From NCBI GenBank assembly GCA_024401895.1, contig JAKSKE010000011.1:1-44211 (forward strand): 44,211 bases of DNA. The letters are read 5' to 3'. This DNA is from Bacteroidales bacterium. GTDB taxonomy: Bacteria > Bacteroidota > Bacteroidia > Bacteroidales > UBA932. Position 1 is the stretch's first letter, and the number at the start of each line of letters is the position of its first letter. Both the position numbers and the translations under genes were made by a program. The notes beneath the pieces were generated by a model. That model was not told where the DNA came from, searched no databases, and worked only from the letters and a program-made list of their open reading frames with translations. Shown in pieces: positions 7,219-15,447 of this stretch.

Positions 7219-8438
7219 ATTGTTTCCTCCACTATCCTGCCTACCCTGGCGGGGTCGTAATCTCTTGTTATGCGAATGTAATTGGCTGTGTATCCGCTCA
7301 TTTTCCCTCCCTTTTCCCGGGATTCGAAAAGTACGCTGCACTTCTGGCCCCGATGCCGTTCCCCGAACTCGCGGTGCAGCCTGTCGCACAGCTCCTGGAG
7401 CCGTTCCACCCTCAGGCGCTTGGTTGCGTCGTCCACCTGCCCCGGGAAGGATGCCGCCGGCGTGCCCGGACGACGGGAGTAGGGGAATACGTGAATGAAG
7501 GCGGGCCGGATTTCTTCAATGAAGTGCAGACCCTGCTCAAACAACTCTGGCGTCTCGCCCGGAAGGCCCGCCATAACGTCTATGCCGAAAAAGACCTCGG
7601 GCTTCCCCGGGCCTTCCATCCGGGAACGCACGTAGTCTATCTTTTCTTTGAAAAAGGCGGTGTCGTAATGCCTTCCCATTGCCTTCAGCACAGGGTCGCT
7701 GCCGGCTTGCAGGGGAATATGGAAGTGCGGCTGGAATTTGGTTCCGCCGGCTATCCAGTCAACAATGTCGTTGCTCAGCAGGTTCGGCTCAATGGAAGAG
7801 ATGCGGTAACGCTCTATTCCGTCCACTTTCTCCAGGGCTTTCAGCAGGTCCAGGAAACTTTCTCCCGTACTGCGCCCGAAGTCGCCGGTGTTCACCCCGG
7901 TAAGCACTATTTCCTTTACGCCGTGCGCCGCTATTTCCCTGGCGTTGGCTACGCAAACGCTTATTGGCACGTTTCTGCTGCGGCCCCTGGCGTAGGGGAC
8001 AGTGCAGTATTTGCAGAAGTTGTCGCATCCGTCCTGCACCTTGAGGAAGGACCTGGTGCGCTCGCCGGTGCTGTAGGCGGGGAATACGTTGCCGGTGTAT
8101 TCGCCGGGGCCGCAATATGCCTCGCAGACAAGGTGTTTCCGGTCGCAGCCGAAGACTTCGGTCACTCCTTCGATGGCCTTTATTTCGTCGAAGCGCAGCT
8201 GGGCGCTGCACCCGGTGACCAGAATGCGGGCGTCGGGGTTTATTCTGTGAACCTTGCGTATGAGATTGCGCGACTTGGAGTCGGCGGTTGCCGTTACCGA
8301 GCAGGTGTTTATGAGGTACAGGTCGGCCTTCTGCTGCCAGGGTACCACCTGGAATCCGGCCTTTATGAAGGCCCGTTCGTAGGTGGATGATTCGGCGTAG
8401 TTAAGCTTGCATCCAAGTGTGAGGATGGCAATTTTCAT
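7215..8438 (-). CDS. mtaB: tRNA t6A37 methylthiotransferase MtaB
   Basis: A radical-SAM methylthiotransferase that converts t6A37 to ms2t6A37 in tRNAs reading ANN codons. The 407-residue protein has the three N-terminal cluster cysteines (C10 in TLGCKLN, C46 in INTCSVT, C77 in VTGCSAQ) for one iron-sulfur cluster. The radical-SAM CxxxCxxC lies at C138, C142 and C145 (GCDNFCKYC), followed by TVPYARGRSR, and a C-terminal TRAM-like segment completes it. MtaB is favoured over MiaB by the TLGCKLN and INTCSVTATAD motifs. It is coupled on both sides by ATGA overlaps, to the ABC exporter upstream and the MBL hydrolase downstream. Confidence 0.95.
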   Translation of the reverse strand: MKIAILTLGCKLNYAESSTYERAFIKAGFQVVPWQQKADLYLINTCSVTATADSKSRNLIRKVHRINPDARILVTGCSAQLRFDEIKAIEGVTEVFGCDRKHLVCEAYCGPGEYTGNVFPAYSTGERTRSFLKVQDGCDNFCKYCTVPYARGRSRNVPISVCVANAREIAAHGVKEIVLTGVNTGDFGRSTGESFLDLLKALEKVDGIERYRISSIEPNLLSNDIVDWIAGGTKFQPHFHIPLQAGSDPVLKAMGRHYDTAFFKEKIDYVRSRMEGPGKPEVFFGIDVMAGLPGETPELFEQGLHFIEEIRPAFIHVFPYSRRPGTPAASFPGQVDDATKRLRVERLQELCDRLHREFGERHRGQKCSVLFESREKGGKMSGYTANYIRITRDYDPARVGRIVEETI

Positions 8439-10060
8439 AGGGTCAGTATTTCGTCGGCATAGGCGTTCACGCGGTCGCGGTGCGATATGAACAGCACTGT
8501 CTTACGGCCGCGGAACTCTTTGGTGAGTCTTTCCAGGAAAGTGTTTTCGGTCTCTACGTCCAGGGCGCTGGTGGCCTCGTCGAGTATGAGTATGGTGCCT
8601 TCGTGAAGCAGGGCCCGGGCTATGGCGATTCTCTGCGCCTGACCTTCGCTCAACCCGTTTCCGGACTCTCCGCACCGGGTTTGAAGGGCATCGGGGAGGT
8701 CGTAGATGAAGTCGGCGGCCGCAATGTGCAGTGCCCGGCGAATCTCATCTTCGCCGGCATCGGCTTTGCCCATAAGCAGATTGTCGAGCACGGTGCCGCT
8801 GAACAGGCTGTTCCCCTGGGGGACGTACATAAAGTTGTTCATTGCAGCGGCGCCCGCGGGTTTTCCTCCGCATTCGAAGACAATTTCTCCGCGCTGCGGC
8901 TTCAGCAGGCCCATAACCATTCTTATGAGGGTGCTCTTACCCCGTCCGGTAGGCCCCATAATTACCGTAAGTCCGCCGGCGGGGAAGCGGTGGTTGAAGT
9001 CCTTGAAAATAATCTGGCTGTCGCCCGGATAGCAGAAGTCTATTCCCTTGAATTCGATTGCCGGGGCGCTCTGCAGGGTCTTTCCCTTGGTGAGGGTGAT
9101 TTCGGGCAGGACGGTGAGTTCGGACAGCCGTTCCTCGGAGGTGAGGGCCTGGATGAAGGCTGGGATGTGGCTGCTGAGCTGCGAGATGGGAGCCTGAACC
9201 TGACTCACGAGCTGCAGGAAGGCGGTCATCATACCGTAGGTTACGTCGCCGTTGCGGATTCCGAATATTCCCCACAGGAAGGCGGCGGTGTATCCGGCCA
9301 TATAGCCGAGGCTCATAAAACCGCGGGCTAAGGAACCGTAGTTCAAGCGCTTGACCGATTCTTTGGCCATATCGTCCTGAATTACGGTAAAGCGGGCGAG
9401 TACTTTTTCAACTCCCACCAGGGTGAGAACCAGGGCCCGGTTGAGCAGGTTCTCCTGAATATGCTGCTGACTCTTGCTGTCGAGTTCCCTTATGCGCTTT
9501 GTAATTACCCTCTGGGTCTTGTAGAACATTTTGGAGCCTACTATTCCCACAACCATAAGAGCTACCAGTACGCACAGCAGCCCGGGGGCCAGGCTGATGA
9601 GGAAAATCGATGCCGCAACCAGCTGGCAGCCGGTAATTACAATGTCGGGAATGCGCACGCACACCAGGTCTATCATTACCCGGATGTCTTCCTGTATGCG
9701 GTTCAGCACGTCGGCGCTGTGATAGGCCTCCCTGCCGTTCCAACTGCTTGCCAGCACGTGCGCGAAGGTGTTGTAGCGCATATCGTTCCTGGCCTTTATC
9801 ATTGTGAGATTGAGCCAGTAGGAGCTGGTAAGGGTAATTAGAATCCTGAACAGAATCACCCCAATCATAAGCCATACGTACAGATATATGTCGCTGTCCC
9901 TGACTCCGGTCGCAATGTCGACCAGAACCTTGCTCAGCCACACGAAGACGAGTGAGGCCGAGATGCTGAGCAGCCCCAGGAAGACGCTCAGCGCAATGCG
10001 CCAGCGCAACGGCTTGTACAGGACTGCAATACCTTTGAGTCCGTTTACGAAATCCTTCAT
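8435..10060 (-). CDS. ABC transporter, fused permease and ATPase (exporter type)
   Basis: This 541-residue half-transporter would dimerise in the inner membrane and export a substrate. Residues about 20-310 contain six hydrophobic segments of the type I exporter fold. The nucleotide-binding domain follows, with Walker A GPTGRGKST at 369-377, signature LSEGQ at 470-474, Walker B LILDEA at 491-496 and H-loop H527. There is no N-terminal C39 peptidase domain. It follows the PqqD-like gene by only 6 bp and overlaps mtaB by ATGA. The neighbouring kinase-like, peptidase-like and PqqD-like genes suggest a modified peptide as cargo, but that is inference. Confidence 0.92.
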   Translation of the reverse strand: MKDFVNGLKGIAVLYKPLRWRIALSVFLGLLSISASLVFVWLSKVLVDIATGVRDSDIYLYVWLMIGVILFRILITLTSSYWLNLTMIKARNDMRYNTFAHVLASSWNGREAYHSADVLNRIQEDIRVMIDLVCVRIPDIVITGCQLVAASIFLISLAPGLLCVLVALMVVGIVGSKMFYKTQRVITKRIRELDSKSQQHIQENLLNRALVLTLVGVEKVLARFTVIQDDMAKESVKRLNYGSLARGFMSLGYMAGYTAAFLWGIFGIRNGDVTYGMMTAFLQLVSQVQAPISQLSSHIPAFIQALTSEERLSELTVLPEITLTKGKTLQSAPAIEFKGIDFCYPGDSQIIFKDFNHRFPAGGLTVIMGPTGRGKSTLIRMVMGLLKPQRGEIVFECGGKPAGAAAMNNFMYVPQGNSLFSGTVLDNLLMGKADAGEDEIRRALHIAAADFIYDLPDALQTRCGESGNGLSEGQAQRIAIARALLHEGTILILDEATSALDVETENTFLERLTKEFRGRKTVLFISHRDRVNAYADEILTL

Positions 10061-10066
10061 AAGGGC

Positions 10067-10333
10067 TTATTCTGTCACAAGCCCCACTTCAATCCAGCTG
10101 CGGGCAATGCTCTCGCTGTCTTTGGCGGCGGTGGCTTCGTCCACTTCGTAATTCTGGAGCAGCAGACGGGCGAGGTCATCAACCGTAAACTCGTCGGTTA
10201 CGTTTTCCCAAAGGTAGGCGGCGCTTTCGTTAAAAGAGATCATCTTGTTGAAGTTGACCAGGTTGCGTCCTTCGGCAACAACTATGTACTCGCGGCCTAA
10301 CTTGCGCATTCTGAATCCTGCATTCTTTTTCAT
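10067..10333 (-). CDS. PqqD-like protein (RiPP recognition element type)
   Basis: The 88-residue protein has PqqD-family features: an N-terminal beta-hairpin segment with MRKLGREYIVVAEG and LVNFNKMISFNESAAYLWEN, then a helical half with VDDLARLLLQNYEVDEATAAKD. Such small domains bind leader peptides in many RiPP pathways, including the B1 proteins of lasso peptide clusters. It is complete and stands alone rather than being fused to an enzyme. It lies between the S24/S26-like gene (9 bp) and the ABC exporter (6 bp), so it should be co-translated with them. The peptide it would recognise is not visible in the window. Confidence 0.85.
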   Translation of the reverse strand: MKKNAGFRMRKLGREYIVVAEGRNLVNFNKMISFNESAAYLWENVTDEFTVDDLARLLLQNYEVDEATAAKDSESIARSWIEVGLVTE

Positions 10334-10342
10334 AACAATATA

Positions 10343-10816
10343 TTATATATGACTTTGTTTTCTGTCTTTTGCGCCCAGCATCAGAATCTTCAGAATGCTG
10401 CGGCGGTAAATTCCCAGCACTATGCGGCGGGTAAGCGGGCCGGTCTTTCTCCATAGGGAGGCCTTGCCCGGAACGAAGCCTTTTCCCCGCGGGGGGAGGA
10501 CCCTCTGCACCGTTCCAAGAATGTCGCCGGCGGTGCAATGTTCCTGCCCGGTGAGGTTCCCGTCGCCCATAAGGGTGACCTTCTCGGCGTCGATTGCAAC
10601 AATGCGGTGCAGTACGTAATGCTTCGGGCTCAGGCGGGCCAGTACAATGTCTCCAACCTGCGGGCTTCCGGTTTTCCTGAGCAGCACGCTGTCTCTTTCG
10701 CCCACGATGGTGGGATTCATACTCCACCCCTTGGTCATAAGCACCACGTCCTTTCCCTCAGAGAGCATCGCGCCCACTTCGGCAAGCAGTATCTCGTTTG
10801 GCAGGGTTACTTGCAT
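10343..10816 (-). CDS. S24/S26 peptidase-like protein (signal-peptidase fold)
   Basis: This 157-residue protein has the peptidase S24/S26 core: GWSMNPTI at 30-37 with candidate nucleophile S32, VGDIVLARL near 54-62, YVLHRI at 67-72 with H70, and MGDGN at 83-87. The conserved basic position is histidine, as in SipW/eukaryotic-type signal peptidases, rather than the lysine of Escherichia coli LepB. No clear N-terminal membrane anchor is present, so it may work inside the cell or bind the membrane through its basic, hydrophobic C-terminus (RRSILKILML). It overlaps the HPr-kinase-like gene by 10 bp. It could process a peptide made by this operon. Catalytic activity is unproven. Confidence 0.8.
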   Translation of the reverse strand: MQVTLPNEILLAEVGAMLSEGKDVVLMTKGWSMNPTIVGERDSVLLRKTGSPQVGDIVLARLSPKHYVLHRIVAIDAEKVTLMGDGNLTGQEHCTAGDILGTVQRVLPPRGKGFVPGKASLWRKTGPLTRRIVLGIYRRSILKILMLGAKDRKQSHI

Positions 10817-11724
10817 ACCGTTGAGTTACAAAGGATTGCGGCTTGCTCATCGGGCCGGCAGGCCAGTTCGTAAAAAGGAATGCCGGTCACTACCTTTTCC
10901 ATTGTGGAGTGCAGCCCGTCGGCCATTGCTTCGTCGGCCTTATAGCCCGACGACGACGAATACAGGGTGGCGTAGGCTTCGAGCAGGGGCATCCGGCGAA
11001 TCTCGTTCTGCGGGTACTGCTTTATTTGGACGAAGGCTCCTACCGGCGCCTCGATATTCTTGTAGCAGGGCGTTTTGCCGCTCCAGGGCGAACCGTATGC
11101 GACTACCTTTCCGTTGGGCAGGACCCTTACTATGGGGTTGTCGTCGTTCATTAGTTCGCTGCCGCTTATATGCTTGAGCCACAGGCTGCTGTGCGTGCTT
11201 TTGCCGGTGCCGCTGTGCCCCAGGAAAAGGAAGGCCTTTCCGCCGTTCACAACTACCGATGAGTGCATTTCCAAGGTGTCCAGCGAGGTGGTGGTGAATG
11301 CGTACAGCAGCATTGCCGAGTTGTTCACTGCGAATACGGCGCTGCTGAGGCTGTTGGTGCAAAGGTATAGTCTGCCGTGCTTGAACTGCTTGTCGCACAG
11401 GAGTTTGGCGCAAATGGGGCAACGGTGGTCAACTGCCATTTCAACCAGGGTGAGTTCTTTGTCGGCGGTGGTGAAAAGCTTTATTACGGTTTCTCCGTCT
11501 TCGGTGGGAGAATCGTATTCGGTGTGCAGCTGGGGCAAATGGGGGAGAGGCTCGCCGCTGGTGGGCCCGCCCATCAGTTCAAGGGTAAAGAGGGGGTCTG
11601 CTGCACCGGCCGCATCCGTTTCAAAACCCGAGTACTGCCCAAGCGATTCCCACAGTTTTGAGCCTTCGCGCAGGCAGATTGCAAAACTGTGTCCCGCAAC
11701 TTTATAGTATCTGTTGATTTTCAT
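10807..11724 (-). CDS. HPr-kinase/PEPCK-like protein (peptide-cluster kinase type)
   Basis: This 305-residue protein has a P-loop of HPr-kinase type, GHSGTGKST at 169-177, preceded by VVVNGGKAFLFL and followed by MNDDNPIVR at 192-199, which fits the metal/nucleotide site. The N-terminal half is not a canonical HprK sensor domain and carries a CPIC pair at 102-105. Proteins like this occur in lasso peptide clusters, where some phosphorylate the precursor, and widely in Bacteroidota with PqqD-like partners. I chose ATG 11724; a start at 11754 adds ten residues but lies upstream of the predicted -7 box. It is the first gene of the operon ending at 6355. Confidence 0.82.
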   Translation of the reverse strand: MKINRYYKVAGHSFAICLREGSKLWESLGQYSGFETDAAGAADPLFTLELMGGPTSGEPLPHLPQLHTEYDSPTEDGETVIKLFTTADKELTLVEMAVDHRCPICAKLLCDKQFKHGRLYLCTNSLSSAVFAVNNSAMLLYAFTTTSLDTLEMHSSVVVNGGKAFLFLGHSGTGKSTHSSLWLKHISGSELMNDDNPIVRVLPNGKVVAYGSPWSGKTPCYKNIEAPVGAFVQIKQYPQNEIRRMPLLEAYATLYSSSSGYKADEAMADGLHSTMEKVVTGIPFYELACRPDEQAAILCNSTVCK

Positions 11725-11761
11725 TTCGTTCAATTCTGTTCTGTGGTTTTGCACAATCCTA

Positions 11762-11769
11762 CAAATTTA
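11762..11769 (-). promoter_or_regulatory. Promoter -7 box for the HPr-kinase-like operon
   Basis: On the minus strand this reads TAAATTTG, matching TAnnTTTG, about 38 bp upstream of the ATG at 11724. The -33 box is weak. It faces the plus-strand box at 11792-11799, so the two transcription units diverge from about 40 bp of shared AT-rich DNA. Confidence 0.5.
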
Positions 11770-11791
11770 AAAAAAATCGGTGAATTTTTTC

Positions 11792-11799
11792 TAAATTTG
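11792..11799 (+). promoter_or_regulatory. Promoter -7 box for the polysaccharide locus
   Basis: TAAATTTG matches the Bacteroidota -7 consensus about 120 bp upstream of the SLBB gene. A second weaker candidate, TAACTTTA, lies at 11887-11894. No clear TTTG -33 box is seen for either, so the choice between them is uncertain. Confidence 0.45.
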
Positions 11800-11818
11800 C
11801 GAGGTTCGGCACTAAGTT

Positions 11819-11905
11819 ATGAATTCTCCTTTTGTGCCCCGTGGTTTAGATGTGGGCAGAAATGCGCATATCCCAAATAATTTTCCTAACTTTACACGTT
11901 TTTGA
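11819..11905 (+). CDS. Possible 28-codon leader ORF before the export gene
   Basis: ATG 11819 to TGA 11903-11905 encodes MNSPFVPRGLDVGRNAHIPN plus eight more residues, rich in Asn, Pro and Phe. It would start just after the predicted transcription start and stop 15 bp before the SLBB gene. It has no ribosome site and no family that I recognise. It may be chance, a leader peptide, or part of a regulatory leader. Confidence 0.2.
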   Translation: MNSPFVPRGLDVGRNAHIPNNFPNFTRF

Positions 11906-11920
11906 ACAAAAGACTTTTAT

Positions 11921-14365
11921 ATGACAAAGAAATCGATTGCCATCTTTTTTGCAGTTGTTTGTACCGGCTTCTGTGCTTTTGGTCAGATGACCGACGACGC
12001 CTTGCTCAATTACGTCATACAGGGGGTGAACTCCGGTAAATCCAAGCAACAGCTGACCACCGAGCTGCTGGCCAAGGGAGTCACTGCTTCCCAGGCTAAG
12101 CGTGTGATGCAGTCTTATTCCGGCAAGCAGTTCGACGGCACCGAATACTCGTCCGTAAAGACAAATACACTGGACGTGTCGTCACGCGAAATCCGCGAGC
12201 GTTCGGCGGTTTCGGCTACAATCGAAGACAAAAAGGATTTCCGTATGGAGGAGCAGGATACGGTTAAGACCGTTGTCCTTAAGGATGAGGAAAAGAAAGT
12301 GGTGATATACGGCCACGACATATTCGGCAAGAACAAACTTTCGTTTGAGCCCAACGTGAATATGGCTACCCCGCGCGACTATGTCCTTGGCCCCGGAGAC
12401 GAGGTCATTATTGACGTGTGGGGTGTCAATGAGGCGTCCATACGGCAGAAAATCTCGCCCGAAGGCCGTATAATAATTTCTCAGTCTGGCCCCGTTATGC
12501 TGGCCGGGCTCACCATAGACCAGGCCGAGAAGAAACTCAGGAAGGTGTTGTCGGCAAAATATTCTCTGAACGGGCCCGATGCGGCTTCGCAGATGAGCCT
12601 TACGCTTGGAAACATCCGTTCCATCCTGGTGCACGTTATGGGAGAGGTGAAGATGCCCGGTACATACCGGCTTTCTTCATTGTCGTCGGTTTTCAATGCG
12701 CTGCATTTTGCGGGCGGAATCACCGACATAGGTTCGGTAAGAAACATTGCGGTGTCCCGCAACGGTGAAGTTATTTCTACGGTTGACCTCTATTCAATGA
12801 TTTTCGACGGCCGGAAGGTCGGCAACGTATCCCTCAAGGACGAAGACATAATTATAGTTCCACCTTATCTGGCTCTGGTTGAGACCGACGGCGGCTTCAA
12901 GCGCCCTATGTATTACGAGGTTCTTCCAGGAGACAAGGTGTCCGACATTGTGAAGTTTACGGGGGGATTCCTCTCGGCAGCATACGACAAGGAGGTTATG
13001 GTGCAGCACAGGAACGGAACAAAAGGCGACGTACACTCGGTTTCCAGGGACAATTTTGCCAATGTAGAAGTGCGGGACGGCGATATTATTACGGCCTATG
13101 TGAACGAGCAGCGCACGCTGTATGCCAATATGGTTCAGGTCAAGGGCTGCGTTTCCCGTCCTGGAACTTATGAACTCGGAGGCGGCATTGCCACCCTCCG
13201 CCAGCTTGTAGAACGTGCCGGAGGGCCGCTCGAGGAAGCTTTCCTTACCCGTGCTCAACTGGTGCGCGAACAGCCGGACAGGCAGCTGGAAATCAAGGCT
13301 GTGCCTCTGGGGGCCATCCTGGAAGGCAAGGCCGAAGACATAATCCTGCGCCCCAACGACGTGCTTATTGTGTCCGATGAACTTAAGCTGGACCCGAAGG
13401 GTGACCTCAGAATTGAAGGCTATGTGCGGGAACCCGGCAATTACGAATATGCCGACGGCATTACGGTCCAGGACCTTATCCTTCTGGCCGGAGGCCTCGA
13501 AGACGGAGCGTCCCTGGCAAAGGTTGACGTGTCCCGAAGAATTATCGACAATGTGAGCACGGAGTCGGCCGACACTCTTGCCAAGGTGTTTACATTCAGT
13601 ATGGAAAACGGCCTTGTGGTTGAAGGTGATGCCGATTTTACCCTCCTTCCCTACGATATTGTTTCGGTCAGGAAAAGCCCTTCATACATAGAGCAGCGTT
13701 GCGTGCGCATCTCGGGAGAAGCCACCTTCCCCGGCGAATATACCCTGGTAACGAACGAGGAAAGAATCTCCACCCTCTTCAAAAGGGCCGGCGGTCCTAC
13801 CGTAAATGCTTATATCGGCGGCGCTATGCTTAAACGCAAGGTCACCGAGGACGAGCGCAACGTGCGCCGGAATATGATGAACCTTGTGAAGCGGGGAGGC
13901 AACAAGCGGGACAGTACAATGGTGAACAAACTCAATATCAATGAGACATATTCCATTGGAATCAATCTGCAGAATGCCATTGATTCTCCCGGCAGCGCCG
14001 ACGACATTATCCTGCACGACGGCGATGAGCTCATAATCCCGTCGCTTACCAATACGGTGCGCATTCAGGGAGAAGTGCTGTATCCCAACGCAGTAAACTA
14101 TATTCCCGGAAAGGGTGTGGACTATTACATTCGCCAGGCCGGAGGTTACAGCAACGAGGCCAAGCGTTCCAAGGTGTATGTGGTTCATATGAACGGAAAG
14201 GTGTCGGTGGGTCTTGGCGCCAGGATCTGTGCCGGAGATGAAATTATAGTTCCCATCAGGCCCGAGCGCCAGAAGACAACGGTGGGCGAGTGGGTCGGCA
14301 TTGGCTCCGCCGCCGCATCGGTTACCACAATGATTGCAACAATAGTCAGTTTAATGAAGAGGTAG
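11921..14365 (+). CDS. Polysaccharide export protein with multiple SLBB domains
   Basis: This 814-residue outer-membrane-directed export protein belongs to the Wza/SLBB superfamily. A signal peptide covers about residues 1-21 (ending AFG, then Q). The polysaccharide-export domain is around 150-225 (YVLGPGDEVIIDVWG near 154-168, then EGRIIIS). SLBB-type repeats start near 236, 407, 497, 595 and 712, each with a G-x-V/A-x-x-P-G/N signature such as VKGCVSRPGTYEL and IEGYVREPGNYEY. A short hydrophobic segment precedes the C-terminal KR. It is much longer than the 263-residue Wza-like lipoprotein at 31308, so the locus has two different export proteins. It starts the plus-strand polysaccharide cluster. 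Confidence 0.92.
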   Translation: MTKKSIAIFFAVVCTGFCAFGQMTDDALLNYVIQGVNSGKSKQQLTTELLAKGVTASQAKRVMQSYSGKQFDGTEYSSVKTNTLDVSSREIRERSAVSATIEDKKDFRMEEQDTVKTVVLKDEEKKVVIYGHDIFGKNKLSFEPNVNMATPRDYVLGPGDEVIIDVWGVNEASIRQKISPEGRIIISQSGPVMLAGLTIDQAEKKLRKVLSAKYSLNGPDAASQMSLTLGNIRSILVHVMGEVKMPGTYRLSSLSSVFNALHFAGGITDIGSVRNIAVSRNGEVISTVDLYSMIFDGRKVGNVSLKDEDIIIVPPYLALVETDGGFKRPMYYEVLPGDKVSDIVKFTGGFLSAAYDKEVMVQHRNGTKGDVHSVSRDNFANVEVRDGDIITAYVNEQRTLYANMVQVKGCVSRPGTYELGGGIATLRQLVERAGGPLEEAFLTRAQLVREQPDRQLEIKAVPLGAILEGKAEDIILRPNDVLIVSDELKLDPKGDLRIEGYVREPGNYEYADGITVQDLILLAGGLEDGASLAKVDVSRRIIDNVSTESADTLAKVFTFSMENGLVVEGDADFTLLPYDIVSVRKSPSYIEQRCVRISGEATFPGEYTLVTNEERISTLFKRAGGPTVNAYIGGAMLKRKVTEDERNVRRNMMNLVKRGGNKRDSTMVNKLNINETYSIGINLQNAIDSPGSADDIILHDGDELIIPSLTNTVRIQGEVLYPNAVNYIPGKGVDYYIRQAGGYSNEAKRSKVYVVHMNGKVSVGLGARICAGDEIIVPIRPERQKTTVGEWVGIGSAAASVTTMIATIVSLMKR

Positions 14366-14381
14366 AATTCATTGTTTCAAG

Positions 14382-14408
14382 CACGATGGCTTGCCGTGTT
14401 TTTTTATT
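14382..14408 (+). terminator. Weak hairpin plus T-run (possible attenuator)
   Basis: CACG (14382-14385) pairs with CGTG (14395-14398), followed by a run of Ts. The stem is only 4 bp, so at best it is a leaky terminator between the SLBB gene and the first Wzz-like gene. A TATAACTTTTG segment just after it (about 14409-14418) could be a weak internal promoter. Confidence 0.25.
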
Positions 14409-14442
14409 ATAACTTTTGAATGCGTAGCAAACTTTCAAATTA

Positions 14443-15447
14443 ATGGATACCAATATCATCAGTTTGTTCTCCCGCTTGTGGAAATACAGAAGAACCGTTT
14501 TCATAGTGACAGCCGCGGGCTTTCTCCTTGGAATCCTTATGGCAGTGACTGTGAAGAAAAAATATGATGTCGTTGCCAAGGTGATGCCGGAGGCGGTGAA
14601 CCAGAAGACGTCTCTGGGGTCCCTGAGTTCCATCGGTGCAGCTCTTGCCAATCTCCAGAACAACACAGATGCCATATACCCGGAAGTCTTTCCGGACATT
14701 ATTCGGTCATACCCCTTCATTGCGGAACTGATGGCAATGGACGTGACATTTCTCCACAATGGGGACTCCGTCCATACTAATCTCTATGATTACAAACTCA
14801 ATTACGAAAGGAAGGGACTTTTTTATAGGGAACGGAACGACACTATTCCGTTGTCATTCGACGTACAGCGGCTCTCAAGGCGTGAGGACAGGATTCTCCG
14901 CCGCGTCAGGAGAGACATTGATGTCAGTGTGGATAAGAAGACCAATCTGGTGAAAATCAAGGTGACATCCCGCAGCCCCCAGGTTGCAGCCGCTCTGTGC
15001 TCCCAGGTCATATCGGGCCTCGATGGCTATCTCCGTGGCTACTATTATGAAAAGTCAGACATCGACTTAGAGTATCTTCAGGTTATGACGTCTCAGGCTC
15101 AGAATGAATTCTACGAAGCACAGACCAGATATGCCCGTGCAATGGATTCAGGTCAGGGCTTGTCCGGGCAGCAGGCAAGACTCTATCAGGAAAGGCTCAG
15201 AAATGAGATGAGTCTTGCGTCCCAGTTGTACGAGCAGATAGCGAAGAAGGAACAGGCCGCGAGAATCAAGGCTCAGGAAAACAAGCCGGTGCTTGCAGTG
15301 ATACAGCCTGCCGTCCTGCCGTATAAGGGCCATCCGTCAAGAGTGAAGACTGTCTTCATCCTGACTTTCCTTGCCTTTGCGGTTTCATGTGTTTGGGTAA
15401 TGTTCTTCAAGGATGAATTTAAGAGTGCTGTTACGGAAGAAAAATAA
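14443..15447 (+). CDS. Wzz-type polysaccharide chain-length determinant (first copy)
   Basis: This 334-residue inner-membrane protein has the Wzz layout: a short cytoplasmic N-terminus, a membrane segment at about 19-38 (TVFIVTAAGFLLGILMAVTV), a periplasmic helical region with coiled-coil character (about 190-290, e.g. QAQNEFYEAQTRYARAMDSG), a proline-containing VIQPAVLPYKGHPSRVK segment, and a second membrane segment near 307-327. It lacks the cytoplasmic kinase domain of Wzc. Such proteins set the length of the exported chain. The next gene, a second Wzz-like protein, starts inside its 3' end with a 35-bp overlap. Confidence 0.88.
   Translation: MDTNIISLFSRLWKYRRTVFIVTAAGFLLGILMAVTVKKKYDVVAKVMPEAVNQKTSLGSLSSIGAALANLQNNTDAIYPEVFPDIIRSYPFIAELMAMDVTFLHNGDSVHTNLYDYKLNYERKGLFYRERNDTIPLSFDVQRLSRREDRILRRVRRDIDVSVDKKTNLVKIKVTSRSPQVAAALCSQVISGLDGYLRGYYYEKSDIDLEYLQVMTSQAQNEFYEAQTRYARAMDSGQGLSGQQARLYQERLRNEMSLASQLYEQIAKKEQAARIKAQENKPVLAVIQPAVLPYKGHPSRVKTVFILTFLAFAVSCVWVMFFKDEFKSAVTEEK

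Noticed and set aside
7353-8390. A 345-codon plus-strand frame opposite mtaB, and similar frames opposite the MBL (6391-7182), ABC (8480-9331) and WYL (36717-37787) genes.
   Set aside because: Each lies antisense to a well-recognised gene with conserved motifs and has no recognisable family features.
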